Positions 16,857 through 26,230 of a stretch of 64,000 nucleotides of DNA are shown here, piece by piece. The notes beneath the pieces were generated by a model, which ran no database searches, was not told the DNA's origin, and saw only the letters and a list, made by a program, of their open reading frames with translations. Position numbers and translations under genes: made by a program. This DNA is from an uncultured Caldilineaceae bacterium. Lineage in GTDB: Bacteria; Chloroflexota; Anaerolineae; Caldilineales; Caldilineaceae. Where the stretch lies: NCBI GenBank assembly GCA_958295915.1, contig OY282381.1, positions 4,362,722 through 4,426,721 of the forward strand, read 5' to 3'. Every line of letters begins with the position of its first letter. Position 1 is the stretch's first letter.

Positions 16857-17066
16857 CTAACTGAAAATACTGCCCATAATACTCATCGCAACGGTAGCGA
16901 TCAGAACGAATGCAATCATCAGCGCCAGCCAACCGCCCAAAAGATACCCGGCAAAAATAACAGGGCTCGGACGGTGGCTTTGCCGCTCTTCTTCCATGGC
17001 ATCGTCAGACTTCTGCGCTTCTCTCGGCTCTTCAACGACTGTTTCCTGAACAGTTTCTTCGGCCAT
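16857..17066 (-). CDS. Small single-pass membrane protein of unknown function
   Basis: This is a 69-aa protein: an acidic N-terminal half rich in Glu and Val, a short basic stretch (RQSHRPSP), then one hydrophobic segment (LLGGWLALMIAFVLIATVAM). A GGGAG site lies ~9 bases before the ATG. The layout (negative cytosolic tail, C-terminal anchor) is typical of small tail-anchored or accessory subunits. I do not recognise the family. It is divergent from the aldo/keto reductase gene. Confidence 0.55.
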   Translation of the reverse strand: MAEETVQETVVEEPREAQKSDDAMEEERQSHRPSPVIFAGYLLGGWLALMIAFVLIATVAMSIMGSIFS

Positions 17067-17235
17067 TCCTTACGCTCCCTGTAGATTGCTGAAGGACAAT
17101 CATTCACCTCGGCAGACAACTGCCTGGATATCACCATACGGTTTTACGCCGGCATTATAGCACGAGAGCGGGCAGCGTGCACGACTTTTTGTGGGTGGCG
17201 TGGCGCGTTACAATGCGACTGAAAAGAAATCGATA

Positions 17236-17265
17236 GCTTGTTCACAACAAGCTTGTTCACAACAA
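17236..17265. repeat. Tandem 15-bp repeat before the aldo/keto reductase start
   Basis: GCTTGTTCACAACAA occurs twice in exact tandem, ending just before the ribosome-binding site. The junction creates the palindrome AACAAGCTTGTT. It could be an operator or a replication-slippage product. Confidence 0.6.
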
Positions 17266-17276
17266 TGGAGGCATGC

Positions 17277-18218
17277 ATGGACTACCGGACATTCGGGCGC
17301 ACCGGTCTGCAAGTTAGCGTTGTTGGTCTGGGCGCCGGCGGCCCGAGTCAGCTGGGTGTTGCCACCGGTCATAGCGAAAAAGAATCGATCGCTCTCGTAC
17401 GCCGAGCGCTCGATCTGGGTATCAATTACATCGACACGGCGGAGGCCTACGGCACGGAAGAGATTATTGGCAAAGCCATCCGGGGCGTAGATCGGGAGAG
17501 ATTGATCCTCTCCTCAAAAAAAGGGGCTTTTCGCAAACGCATGCCCGTCCCGCCGCAGGAGTACGCTGCCGGTGTCGTGGCCAGCCTGCAGAGGCTGGGC
17601 GTGGAAACCATCGACGTCTTCCACGTGCACGGCCCGCAATCGGATCAATACCAATATGTGCATAACGCAATCGTGCCAGTACTTCAGAGATTGCAGCAGG
17701 AGGGCAAGATTCGCCACCTGGCCATCAGTGAACGTTTCCCTGCCGACCTGGACCACAGCGTCCTGCAGCGGGCCATCGCCGATGATGTCTTCGATGTGGT
17801 GATGGTCGGCTTCAATATTCTCAACCAGACGGCCCGCCAGAAGGTCTTTCCCGCCACCCGGGCAAAAGGGATCGCCACAGAAGGTATGTTTGCCGTGCGC
17901 CGGGCCTTCAGCAACCCCGCGCGGCTCCGACAGATCCTGGCTGAGCTGCGCGAAAACGACGAAATCGACGCCGATTCTGTCGATTTGACGCATCCACTGG
18001 CGTGGGCGCTGGCGGAAAGCGATGCCAAGACGCTGCCGGAAGTCGCCTACCGTTTCTGTCGCCATGAGCCGGGCATGCATCTGGTCCTCACCGGTACCGG
18101 CAACATCCGGCATTTACAGGAAAATGTGAACTCTCTGCTCAGTCCTCCTCTGCCCGCTGCCGTTACAGAACGCCTGCGGCGGATATTCGGGCGGGTACAT
18201 TCTGTGTCCGGCGGGTAG
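17277..18218 (+). CDS. Aldo/keto reductase
   Basis: The 313-aa TIM-barrel oxidoreductase starts MDYRTFGRTGLQVSVVGLG, the usual family N-terminus. It has the catalytic tetrad region (DTAEAYG with Asp and Tyr, Lys in the SSKKG box, and His in FHVHGPQ). These enzymes reduce carbonyls with NADPH. The tail HLVLTGTGNIRHLQENV is the cofactor-binding end. GGAGG precedes the ATG at 17277; the upstream in-frame ATGs lie in or beside the 15-bp tandem repeat. Substrate is unknown. No operon partner is evident. Confidence 0.85.
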   Translation: MDYRTFGRTGLQVSVVGLGAGGPSQLGVATGHSEKESIALVRRALDLGINYIDTAEAYGTEEIIGKAIRGVDRERLILSSKKGAFRKRMPVPPQEYAAGVVASLQRLGVETIDVFHVHGPQSDQYQYVHNAIVPVLQRLQQEGKIRHLAISERFPADLDHSVLQRAIADDVFDVVMVGFNILNQTARQKVFPATRAKGIATEGMFAVRRAFSNPARLRQILAELRENDEIDADSVDLTHPLAWALAESDAKTLPEVAYRFCRHEPGMHLVLTGTGNIRHLQENVNSLLSPPLPAAVTERLRRIFGRVHSVSGG

Positions 18219-18224
18219 GTAGGC

Positions 18225-18480
18225 TTACCTGATTGCGTTTCTTTCAATCTCCAGAAAGCGACGCAAAGGCGCGGATGCGCAATGCGCCCATGATTTTCTT
18301 GATTTGGATGATAGGCAGGATGAAATCATAGGTTGGTTTTTCTTTGCGTCTTTGCGACTTTGCGCCCTTGCGTTTTCTTTCAATTGAAGAATGAGAACCT
18401 CGTCGTTTCTGCGATAAACTCGCTGTGTTGACGATCTTCCCGAATTTGAGTATGCTTGGAACGTATCCCATCCCCTTTCA
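18225..18480. repeat. Intergenic region with CTTTGCGTCTTTGCG-type repeat
   Basis: No gene is supported here. At about 18340-18385 the sequence carries a run of TTTGCG-containing units (TTTCTTTGCGTCTTTGCGAC), a theme that recurs at 43570-43590 and 43739-43759 before the tRNA cluster. The rest is AT-richer spacer ending in the promoter/leader of the malate synthase gene. Confidence 0.45.
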
Positions 18481-18495
18481 CCCAAGGAGAGCTTC

Positions 18496-20097
18496 ATGAC
18501 ACAGGAGAATGCACGCGTGCGAGAACAGGTGGAAATTGAAATCATTGGCGAGGCCCTCCCTGCATCGGAAGCGATTTTGACGAAGGAAGCCCTGGCTTTT
18601 GTTGCGGATCTGCATAGAACGTTCAATCCGAGGCGACAAGAGCTGCTGGCCGCCCGTGTTGCGCGCCAGTCTCGCATCGACGCTGGTGAATCCCCCGGCT
18701 TCCTGTCGGAGACAAAAGATATCCGCAACAGCGCTTGGCAAGTGGCGGATACACCGGATGATCTGCAGCGGCGCTGGGTGGAGATCACCGGCCCGGTGGA
18801 GCGCAAGATGGTGATCAACGCCCTCAACTCCGGCGCGGATGTCTTTATGGCCGACTTTGAGGACGCCAACTCTCCCACATGGGAGAACTGTGTGCAAGGT
18901 CAGCAAAACCTGTATGATGCGGTGCGTCGACAGATTCGCTTGGAGGATGAAGCCAGAGGGCGAGTCTATGAACTCAAGGAAAAGATCGCCACGCTGCTGG
19001 TGCGTCCCCGGGGCTGGCATTTGCCGGAAAAAAATATATTGGTGGATGGCGAACCGATCTCCGCCAGTCTGTTCGATGTGGGACTGTATGTCTTCCACAA
19101 TGCGGCCGAGCGGCAGCGGCGAGGCGCCTCCTGCTATTTCTATCTGCCCAAGCTGGAAAGCCATCTGGAAGCCCGTCTGTGGGCGGATGTATTCGCGCGC
19201 GCAGAAAACGTGTTGGGCATCCCGCACGGCTCTTTTCGGGCGACGGTTCTGATCGAAACGATTCTGGCCGCGCTGGAGATGGAAGAGATTCTCTACGAGC
19301 TGCGGGAGTATTCCGCCGGTCTGAACGCTGGGCGTTGGGATTATATCTTTAGCGCCATCAAGAAATTCCGCAACAACCCCGACACGCTCCTGCCAGAGCG
19401 GGCGCAGGTGACCATGACGACGCCTTTCATGCGGGCCTACACCGAGCTTCTGGTGCGCACGTGCCACAAACGGGGCGCGCACGCCATCGGCGGCATGGCC
19501 GCTTTCATTCCCAGCCGCCGAGATCCAGCGGTCAACGAGCAGGCGCTCGCCAAAGTACGCGCCGATAAAGAGCGGGAATCCTCCGATGGATGCGATGGCA
19601 CATGGGTGGCCCATCCGGATCTTGTGCCTCTGGCTCACGCTATCTTTGAAAAGGCTACCGGCGGCGCGGCCCACCAGAAGCAGCGCATGCGGGAGGATGT
19701 GTCCGTGGCTGCGGCGCAGATCGTTGATGTAGGCGTGCCTGACGGAACGATAACGGAGGCCGGTCTGCGTACAAATGTGGACGTCTCGCTCCAATATCTG
19801 AATGCCTGGCTGTTGGGCAACGGCGCGGCTGCTATCTACAATCTGATGGAAGACGCGGCCACAGCAGAGATATCCCGATCACAGATCTGGCAGTGGATTC
19901 GCCATCAGGCCAAATTGGACGATGGACGACCGGTCACCCGCGCGCTGTACCAGCAGATTCGCGACCAGGAACTGGAGAAACTGGGAGGCGTCGGCGCCGG
20001 GCGGCTGCAAGAAGCGGCTGAAATTCTCGACAAGCTGATCCTGACCGACGATTTTGTTGAGTTCCTCACACTCATCGCCTATGACTATCTGTCGTGA
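18496..20097 (+). CDS. aceB: Malate synthase A
   Basis: The 533-aa protein has the length and signatures of malate synthase [30 protein letters not shown], the acidic metal-binding loop around the [13 protein letters not shown] helix, and the C-terminal catalytic region [20 protein letters not shown]. It condenses glyoxylate with acetyl-CoA to malate in the glyoxylate shunt. AGGAG lies 8 bases before the ATG. No isocitrate lyase gene is next to it, so the source of glyoxylate (shunt, purine or glycolate breakdown) is open. Confidence 0.95.
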   Translation: MTQENARVREQVEIEIIGEALPASEAILTKEALAFVADLHRTFNPRRQELLAARVARQSRIDAGESPGFLSETKDIRNSAWQVADTPDDLQRRWVEITGPVERKMVINALNSGADVFMADFEDANSPTWENCVQGQQNLYDAVRRQIRLEDEARGRVYELKEKIATLLVRPRGWHLPEKNILVDGEPISASLFDVGLYVFHNAAERQRRGASCYFYLPKLESHLEARLWADVFARAENVLGIPHGSFRATVLIETILAALEMEEILYELREYSAGLNAGRWDYIFSAIKKFRNNPDTLLPERAQVTMTTPFMRAYTELLVRTCHKRGAHAIGGMAAFIPSRRDPAVNEQALAKVRADKERESSDGCDGTWVAHPDLVPLAHAIFEKATGGAAHQKQRMREDVSVAAAQIVDVGVPDGTITEAGLRTNVDVSLQYLNAWLLGNGAAAIYNLMEDAATAEISRSQIWQWIRHQAKLDDGRPVTRALYQQIRDQELEKLGGVGAGRLQEAAEILDKLILTDDFVEFLTLIAYDYLS

Positions 20098-20183
20098 AAT
20101 GGAACGCGCACGAAGTTCAGCCCAAGTGAGCAAATCTGTTAGACTTCCCCCAAGCATCACGAGCAATACCATAAACTTGGATT

Positions 20184-20453
20184 ATGCCAAAACCACCATC
20201 GAAAAAATGTCCTGAAACTCTGCAAGAACAGATAGCGCAGGCGCCGTCCGACACAGTATATCTGCTGCTGCGCGTAAGCGAAGTCGGTCAGGCGCAACGC
20301 ACAGCTATCGAGAAGGCAGGATTTGAAGTGCGACATCAGACAACGCTCATTCCCTGTTTTGCTGTCAGCGGCCCCGGATCCGCTCTGCAAGCGCTGCTTG
20401 ACGAGCCGTGGTTGGTCAGCGTGGAGTTAGATGGCCCCGTGCGGGCCTTATAG
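20184..20453 (+). CDS. Free-standing inhibitor-I9-like small protein beside a subtilase
   Basis: The 89-aa protein has the pattern of a subtilisin propeptide/inhibitor I9 domain: a strand (VYLLLRVSE), a helix, AGFEVRHQTTLIPCFAVSG resembling the propeptide's strand-turn-strand, and LDEPWLVSVELDGPV resembling the segment that contacts the protease. Such domains act as folding chaperones and tight inhibitors of subtilases. It lies 83 bases upstream of a subtilase gene on the same strand. No signal peptide is seen. The I9 assignment is by pattern only; an unrelated small alpha/beta protein remains possible. Confidence 0.6.
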   Translation: MPKPPSKKCPETLQEQIAQAPSDTVYLLLRVSEVGQAQRTAIEKAGFEVRHQTTLIPCFAVSGPGSALQALLDEPWLVSVELDGPVRAL

Positions 20454-20454
20454 G

Positions 20455-20501
20455 ACAGTGACCAGTGACTTAGTACACTGCAGTTGCTGGCTACTGGTGT
20501 T
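20455..20501. repeat. Repeat family B array
   Basis: GACAGTGACCAGTGACTTAG then CACTGCAGTTGCTGGCTACT fills most of the gap between the I9-like gene and the subtilase. Confidence 0.5.
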
Positions 20502-20536
20502 GTGGGTGTTGAGCGCCAACAGAAGGAGTTGGGAAG

Positions 20537-21814
20537 ATGGCCCCGGAGAAATTCTCCGCCCATGTTCGGGATGTTGTTGAACAGGCCCGCATAACAAATG
20601 AAGAAGTGCAGGTAATTGTTAAGTTCCGTTCCGCGCGCAGCCGGCGGGGAATAGGCAGCCTATTCTCTGGGGTCAGAGCGATCACGGTCAATCAAGACTA
20701 TAGTCTCATCCCTGCAGTAGCGCTTTCTTTGGCCCCAGCTTCTCTGGACGAACTGTCGGATGCGGACGAAGTGGAAGAGATCTGGCTGGATGAGATCATT
20801 TACATGATGTTGGATGTATCGACGCCGCTCATCGGCGCGCCTCAGGTGTGGGAACGATTGGAGAATCGCGGCGAGGGGGTCACGATCTGTGTTATCGACA
20901 CCGGCATCGATGCAGATCACCCGGATTTCGCAGGACGTATTAGCTTGACCGCCGACTTTACCGGCAAAGGATCTGCCGCGGACGGCAACGGTCACGGCAC
21001 GCACGTCGCCTCGATCGCTGCCGGCGCAGGCACGGCCAGCGACGGAAAGTATGTGGGCGTGGCCCCAGCGGCATCGATTATGGCGGCCAAAACGCTGTCG
21101 GACAATGGTAGCGGACGTATGAGCAATGTGATGGCCGGCTTAGAGTGGGCCGCCCAGAACGGCGCGGATATACTGAATCTTTCCCTTGGCAACAAGGGCA
21201 GCAGCAGTGGCGCAGATGCGCTCAGCACTATGTGCAATGTAATTGTGGATCTGGGCAAAGTGATGGTTGTGGCCGCCGGCAATAGCGGCCCCCGCCGCAG
21301 AACAGTTGGCAGCCCCGGCGCCGCGGAAAAGGTGATTACCGTCGGCGCCTCGACAGACCACGACAGCATCGCCCGTTTCAGCAGCCGTGGCCCTACCGCC
21401 GACGATCGCGTCAAGCCAGATCTCGTCGCCCCCGGCAGCAAGATCGTGGGGGCGCGGGCCGCCAATACATCCGTGGGACATCCAGTGGATGACAGTTACA
21501 CTACCGCCAACGGCACGAGTATGGCCACCCCCCATGTAGCCGGCCTGTGCGCCCTGATGTTGAAAGCCAATGCCAAACTTTTGCCGGCGGACATCAAGAG
21601 CAGGCTGATGGCCACATGCGTTGACATCGATCAGGACGAGAATGCGCAGGGCCGAGGCCGGGTGGATGCGCTGGCCGCAGTGCACGCAGCCAGCAGCGCG
21701 CCCGTGCCGACACCCCCACCAACGCCATCTCTTCCGGCGCCGATTCCCACCCCTGAGCCGAATCCGGCGAAGGGCTGTCTGATGGCGCCGCTGCGCGTTT
21801 TCAAGCGTGGCTAG
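20537..21814 (+). CDS. Subtilisin-family (S8) serine protease without signal peptide
   Basis: The 425-aa protease has the full catalytic set: Asp121 in VIDTGID, His153 in GNGHGTHVA, oxyanion Asn249 in AAGNSG and Ser328 in NGTSMATPHVAG. About 100 residues precede the catalytic domain and could be its own prodomain (QVIVKFRSARS onward). A Pro/Thr-rich tail (~390-415) ends in a basic stretch. No Sec or Tat signal is visible, so it may act in the cytoplasm or leave by another route. AGAAGGAG lies 8 bases upstream of the ATG. The small I9-like gene just upstream may encode a separate inhibitor. Confidence 0.9.
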   Translation: MAPEKFSAHVRDVVEQARITNEEVQVIVKFRSARSRRGIGSLFSGVRAITVNQDYSLIPAVALSLAPASLDELSDADEVEEIWLDEIIYMMLDVSTPLIGAPQVWERLENRGEGVTICVIDTGIDADHPDFAGRISLTADFTGKGSAADGNGHGTHVASIAAGAGTASDGKYVGVAPAASIMAAKTLSDNGSGRMSNVMAGLEWAAQNGADILNLSLGNKGSSSGADALSTMCNVIVDLGKVMVVAAGNSGPRRRTVGSPGAAEKVITVGASTDHDSIARFSSRGPTADDRVKPDLVAPGSKIVGARAANTSVGHPVDDSYTTANGTSMATPHVAGLCALMLKANAKLLPADIKSRLMATCVDIDQDENAQGRGRVDALAAVHAASSAPVPTPPPTPSLPAPIPTPEPNPAKGCLMAPLRVFKRG

Positions 21815-21837
21815 ACCGGCTTAAGAACCGATTCGGT

Positions 21838-22653
21838 ATGCGCAACGCAGATGATCACTCGATATCACTGAAGGAACGGGCCCGCAAACGAGAGGCGATC
21901 GGCCTTGCTCCCCAACGCCCCACAGCCAAGGCCGTTCTGTACAGCCCACCGGATCCCAAGAGGAGAGGACTGCTCTGGCTGCCTGCTGTGCTGGTTTTGG
22001 CCGTCATCGCGACCGGTTGGATGATTTGGCAAGCTTCTATCGTCACAGATGCGCCCAGTGCAGCCCGCGCCTTCTCACCAGCGCCTGACGAACGCCTGAT
22101 CGTGCGGGATGACTTCATCGAGCCCCACTTTCCATTGCCCATCCGCTCGAACGCGGAGTACGCGCTTGCCTTTCTGGGAGACCTGTATCAGATTCAGATC
22201 GAGCGCCCTGGCGCCCTGGCTTGGGCGCCTCTCAGCCAGCTGGACCTGGGCGCCTATAGACTGGAGACGGATCTGCGTCTGGCATCGCGCCAGGAGTTTG
22301 TCTGGGGCTTCGGTGGGTTGATCGCGCGCTTTCAGAATGACGAGAATTTCTATCTGTTTGTGATCGACAACCACGGGCAATATCAGATACAGTTGATTCG
22401 TAGCGGCGTCTGGCGCGCAATTCAGCCATGGACGCCCACCACCGCCCTGACAGACAACCGGCAAAACCTGCTGGCAGTAGTGGACGACGGCGCCACCCTC
22501 CGCTTCCTCATAAACGCGAGTCAGGTTGATGCGGTGACCGACCCGCAACTGCCTACCGGCGATGTCGGGCTGATCGTCGGCGCACGCAGCCAGGGCAAGG
22601 CCAAGGGGCTTTTCGATTGGGTCGCCCTCTACGAGACGCGTTTGGCAGAGTAG
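21838..22653 (+). CDS. Membrane-anchored protein with concanavalin-like beta-sandwich domain
   Basis: The 271-aa protein has a basic cytoplasmic N-terminus, one membrane segment (LLWLPAVLVLAVIATGWMIW) and an extracellular domain of about 200 residues. Alternating beta strands and the FQNDENFYLFVIDNHGQYQI and NLLAVVDDGATLRFLIN segments resemble DUF1080/LamG-type carbohydrate-binding folds. No catalytic residues are recognised. It starts 24 bases after the protease stop and may be co-transcribed. A role in surface carbohydrate binding is inference. Confidence 0.65.
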   Translation: MRNADDHSISLKERARKREAIGLAPQRPTAKAVLYSPPDPKRRGLLWLPAVLVLAVIATGWMIWQASIVTDAPSAARAFSPAPDERLIVRDDFIEPHFPLPIRSNAEYALAFLGDLYQIQIERPGALAWAPLSQLDLGAYRLETDLRLASRQEFVWGFGGLIARFQNDENFYLFVIDNHGQYQIQLIRSGVWRAIQPWTPTTALTDNRQNLLAVVDDGATLRFLINASQVDAVTDPQLPTGDVGLIVGARSQGKAKGLFDWVALYETRLAE

Positions 22654-22726
22654 CGCCAAAAAGCCTCCTCATCCCCCTTGCGGTTCGCAGTACCCGCCTT
22701 CTTGAGGTGAATCCAGGCCAGCGAAA

Positions 22727-23410
22727 CTAGGAGAGGGGAAGCTCTCTGCCAGTAACATCATACGCGGTGATGGGGGCGTCAGCCACAGGCCTGCCCTGAT
22801 ACTCCTCCCGAAAGAGCGTCCAGATCATCAGATCTCGGGGTAAGCCATCGACCCCCGCCATCCGCCGGCGCAAGACCGCCTCCTGCCTGAATCCCAACTT
22901 GCGCGGGATGGCGGCGCTGCGCACGTTTGCCGGATCGCAGTGAATTTCCACTCGATCTACCTGATGGATGGCAAACGCGACTTTGGACAGAGCCGCCGAG
23001 GTTTCTGTTGCCAACCCCCGATTAATCTGATCCACATGAATCCAATAACCGATCTCTAAGCCGTCGCCTGCCAACCGCTTGTGCAGGCCTGTGCTTCCGA
23101 AAACAGCCTTTTCATCCAGTGAGAAGATGCCGTAGATATACTCTTCATCCAGGTCGAACGCGGCACGCCATCTGCGTAGCTGCGCCCTTTTCTCCTCCAA
23201 GGTAGTCGGCTCGCCAACCGCCCAGGCCATCCATTCCTGCAAGTGGCCGATGCTCTGCGTAATGGCCCGCAACAACAGATCTGCATCGTGCGGTTGCCAG
23301 CAACGCAGCACAGCGCGCGCCGTTTCAATCCGGTAGGCCGGCTCCCAGTTCTTTCGGCGCCCCCTACCTTCTATACTATCTGGCGCCGTCTCTGCGTCGC
23401 CATCATTCAT
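22727..23410 (-). CDS. GNAT-family N-acetyltransferase, RimJ/RimL type
   Basis: The 227-aa protein carries the RimJ/RimL pattern: [20 protein letters not shown] at the start, an acetyl-CoA-binding region following [20 protein letters not shown], and the [14 protein letters not shown] segment. Such enzymes acetylate N-terminal amines of ribosomal proteins or small amines. The start overlaps the clpC stop by 8 bases (ATGAATGA), so it is translationally coupled to the chaperone gene. The first ~22 residues are polar and probably disordered. Confidence 0.85.
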   Translation of the reverse strand: MNDGDAETAPDSIEGRGRRKNWEPAYRIETARAVLRCWQPHDADLLLRAITQSIGHLQEWMAWAVGEPTTLEEKRAQLRRWRAAFDLDEEYIYGIFSLDEKAVFGSTGLHKRLAGDGLEIGYWIHVDQINRGLATETSAALSKVAFAIHQVDRVEIHCDPANVRSAAIPRKLGFRQEAVLRRRMAGVDGLPRDLMIWTLFREEYQGRPVADAPITAYDVTGRELPLS

Positions 23411-25940
23411 TCACATTCTCCGATTGCCCTTCAAGAGACTTGGCATCCGCTGGTTCGCCGGTAGACCATTCGACGGCAATCGGCTGCGGCTCTTTGCGTA
23501 GGAAGATCAACTCTTCCTCCGCGCCCTCTTCTGATGTAGTAAAGTCAATGAGAATTTCATCACCCGTCCGGTACTCACCCCGCAGAAGCCGTTTGCTAAG
23601 CTCATTTTCAACCCGCTTTTGCAGCAGCCGGCGCAAGGGTCTTGCGCCATACTCGGCATGGTAGCCGCTGTCGGCAAGGTGGTTGCGGGCCGCTTCCGTC
23701 AATTCCACATGGATGCCCATTTCATCTACGCGATGCGCGATCTCTTCCATCAGCAGGCTGACGATGTCCCGCACGTTTTCCTTTGTCAACCGCTCGAAAA
23801 CAATCGTCTCGTCGATGCGGTTCAAAAATTCAGGCCGGAAGAGCCGCCTCATCTGCTTGCTGTACTCGCCCTGCGCAAGAGCGCTTTCATCCAATTCCGG
23901 CGTGGTGAAACCGAGCAGGCCGCGCTTAATCGATTCGGCGCCCACATTGCTTGTCATAATGACAACAGTATTGCGAAAATTGACTGTGCGCCCCTGGCCG
24001 TCTGTCATGTGTCCGTCGTCCATGATCTGCAATAGCGCGTTCCAGACCTCCGGGTGAGCCTTTTCAATTTCGTCGAACAGGAGCGCCTGATAAGGCCGAC
24101 GCCGCACCTGTTCAGTGAGCTGGCCGCCTTGCTCGTAGCCCACGTACCCTGGTGGAGCGCCGAACAGCCGGCTGACTGTGTGTCCCTCTCGATACTCGCT
24201 CATATCGATCCGCAGGAGGGCGTCTTCGCTATCAAAGAGGAAGGCCGCCAGAACCTTTGCCAATTCCGTCTTACCGATACCGGTCGGTCCCAGGAAAAGG
24301 AACGTGCCAATCGGCCGGCGAGGGTCTTTCAGCCCGCTCCGAGCCCTGCGAATGGCATCGCTTACCGCTTCGATGGCCCGCTCCTGACCAATGATCCGCC
24401 GGCGTAGGTGATCTTCCATGCGTAGCAGCTTTTCCATCTCCTCCTCCAGCAGATCCATCACTGGGATTCCAGTCCAACTGTGGACAATAGCGGCTACATC
24501 ACTGGTGTTTACCACATCATCCAGGTTGGTCTCGGCCTTCCAGGCCTTCAACGCCATCTTGAACTCATCCTTTCGGCGCGCGAGTTCGGTTTTTGTTTGG
24601 GCTGCCTTTTCGTAGTCCCGATCTGCCCAGGCGTTTTCTTCTATCTCCGTTAGGTCAAGGATGCAGGCCTTCTCTTCCTTCAGCTTATCGGGCATAGCAT
24701 ACATCGCTACCCGCAGGCGGGCCGCGGCCTCGTCGATCAGATCGATAGCCTTGTCGGGCAGTTTGCGGTCCGGAACGTAGCGATGGCTCAAGTGGACAGC
24801 CTGTTCCAGAGCCTCTTCAGTGTATGTGATGGCGTGATGCTCTTCATAGCGCAGACGCAGCCCCCGCAGGATTTCAATGGTATCCTCGATGCTAGGCTCG
24901 TCCACATAGACAGGGGCGAAGCGCCGTTCCAATGCCGAGTCCTTCTCGATGTGTTGGCGGTATTCGTCCAGGGTTGTGGCGCCGATGCACTGCAATTCGC
25001 CTCGAGATAGGGCCGGTTTGAGCATATTGCTGGCATCCAGCGCGCCGGCGGCGTTGCCAGCGCCGACGACAGTGTGCAACTCATCGATGAACAGGATGAT
25101 CTCGCCCTCGCTGCGGCGAATTTCATCCATTGCCGCCTTCAAACGCTCCTCAAACTCGCCGCGAAAGCGGGTCCCGGCGATCATTGCCCCCAAATCCAGA
25201 GAAACTAGGCGCTTACCAGACAGGATTTCCGGCACATCGTTTACAGCGATCTGCTGGGCCAGGCCTTCGATGATAGCCGTCTTGCCGACGCCGGCCTCTC
25301 CAATCAGAACGGGATTGTTCTTGGCGCGCCGACACAACACCTGCATCACCCGAATGATCTCTTCCTCCCGGCCGATGACCGGGTCCAGTTTGCCTTCGAC
25401 AGCCGCCTGTGTCAGATCGCGGCCATACTTTTCCAACGCCTGGTATTTGCTTTCAGCATCCGGCTCTGTTACCCGCTGCCCCCCTCGCAGTTCCTCAATC
25501 GCGCCATAAATGCGTTCTTTGGTAACGCCCGCATCCCGCAAAATCGTGGCGCTGGGTGTGTTGCGCTCGTGGGCAATGGCCAGCAGAATGTGCTCGGTGC
25601 TAATGTATTTGTCCTGAAGTTTGTTGGCTTCCTCGTTGGCGACGCTCATCACCCGGTTCAATCGGGGCGTAATGAATACCTGGACTGTGGGCATCCCCGC
25701 GTAGGGAGTGGCGCTGGATTTGGGCGCGGCAGCCAAGATGGCTTCCAGCTTGCGAACGGGCACGTCCACGGGCGCGCCGATGAGCTCCAATATCTGGGAA
25801 ACTGTGCCCTCGGGCTGCTCCAGCAACGCCAAAAATATGTGCTCCGTATCGATCTGCGAATGCTTATATTTCTGTAGGATTTCCAGAGAGCGCGTGGCCG
25901 CCTCCTGGGCCCTTTGGGTAAATCGGTCAAATGGCATCAT
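23403..25940 (-). CDS. clpC: ATP-dependent Clp protease ATP-binding subunit ClpC
   Basis: The 845-aa AAA+ unfoldase has an N-terminal double Clp repeat (residues ~1-150) and Walker A GEAGVGKT at 214-221. It has Walker B LFIDELH at ~283, a short middle domain with the UVR-like stretch [16 protein letters not shown], and second Walker A GPTGIGKT at 551-558. The short middle domain favours ClpC over ClpB. It unfolds substrates for ClpP, whose gene is not in the window. A GNAT gene is coupled to its 3' end and an eRF1-like gene lies upstream in the same direction. Confidence 0.9.
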   Translation of the reverse strand: MMPFDRFTQRAQEAATRSLEILQKYKHSQIDTEHIFLALLEQPEGTVSQILELIGAPVDVPVRKLEAILAAAPKSSATPYAGMPTVQVFITPRLNRVMSVANEEANKLQDKYISTEHILLAIAHERNTPSATILRDAGVTKERIYGAIEELRGGQRVTEPDAESKYQALEKYGRDLTQAAVEGKLDPVIGREEEIIRVMQVLCRRAKNNPVLIGEAGVGKTAIIEGLAQQIAVNDVPEILSGKRLVSLDLGAMIAGTRFRGEFEERLKAAMDEIRRSEGEIILFIDELHTVVGAGNAAGALDASNMLKPALSRGELQCIGATTLDEYRQHIEKDSALERRFAPVYVDEPSIEDTIEILRGLRLRYEEHHAITYTEEALEQAVHLSHRYVPDRKLPDKAIDLIDEAAARLRVAMYAMPDKLKEEKACILDLTEIEENAWADRDYEKAAQTKTELARRKDEFKMALKAWKAETNLDDVVNTSDVAAIVHSWTGIPVMDLLEEEMEKLLRMEDHLRRRIIGQERAIEAVSDAIRRARSGLKDPRRPIGTFLFLGPTGIGKTELAKVLAAFLFDSEDALLRIDMSEYREGHTVSRLFGAPPGYVGYEQGGQLTEQVRRRPYQALLFDEIEKAHPEVWNALLQIMDDGHMTDGQGRTVNFRNTVVIMTSNVGAESIKRGLLGFTTPELDESALAQGEYSKQMRRLFRPEFLNRIDETIVFERLTKENVRDIVSLLMEEIAHRVDEMGIHVELTEAARNHLADSGYHAEYGARPLRRLLQKRVENELSKRLLRGEYRTGDEILIDFTTSEEGAEEELIFLRKEPQPIAVEWSTGEPADAKSLEGQSENVNE

Positions 25941-26142
25941 GCGTGGCTATTCCTTTACGGTCTTGCTGTCTCAGTGAATTCGCATACTCCCAATAGTAAA
26001 GCGCATATTCATCAACATCATCATTGCGAAACATTAGAATTATATTTGGAAAGAGCGAAACGGGGCATGAACCCGTCCGTCCCCTTCGCAAAATTGCGCC
26101 TACAGATACAGGCGCTCTCACCAGCCTCTGGACTTCCCAGAC

Positions 26143-26196
26143 GTCGCGCCCTACAGTGGCGCGCAAAACAACGCCCTACAGTGGCGCGCAAAATAA
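26143..26196. repeat. Two tandem copies of repeat family A
   Basis: GTCGCGCCCTACAGTGGCGC followed by GCAAAACAA, then a second CGCCCTACAGTGGCGCGCAA. The two CTACAGT loops are 25 bases apart. It lies in the ~290-bp gap upstream of clpC. The rest of that gap (25941-26230) holds no gene I can support; an AT-rich stretch near 26020-26050 may hold the clpC promoter. Confidence 0.7.
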
Positions 26197-26230
26197 CCCT
26201 TTCCGCCGCTAGTGGTTGGACTGAAAGCGC

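Noticed and set aside
18478..19794. 438-aa minus-strand reading frame
   Set aside because: It lies antisense to malate synthase and has no recognisable motif.
25927..26166. 79-aa minus-strand reading frame upstream of clpC
   Set aside because: It includes repeat A and part of clpC's start in another frame; no coding signal.
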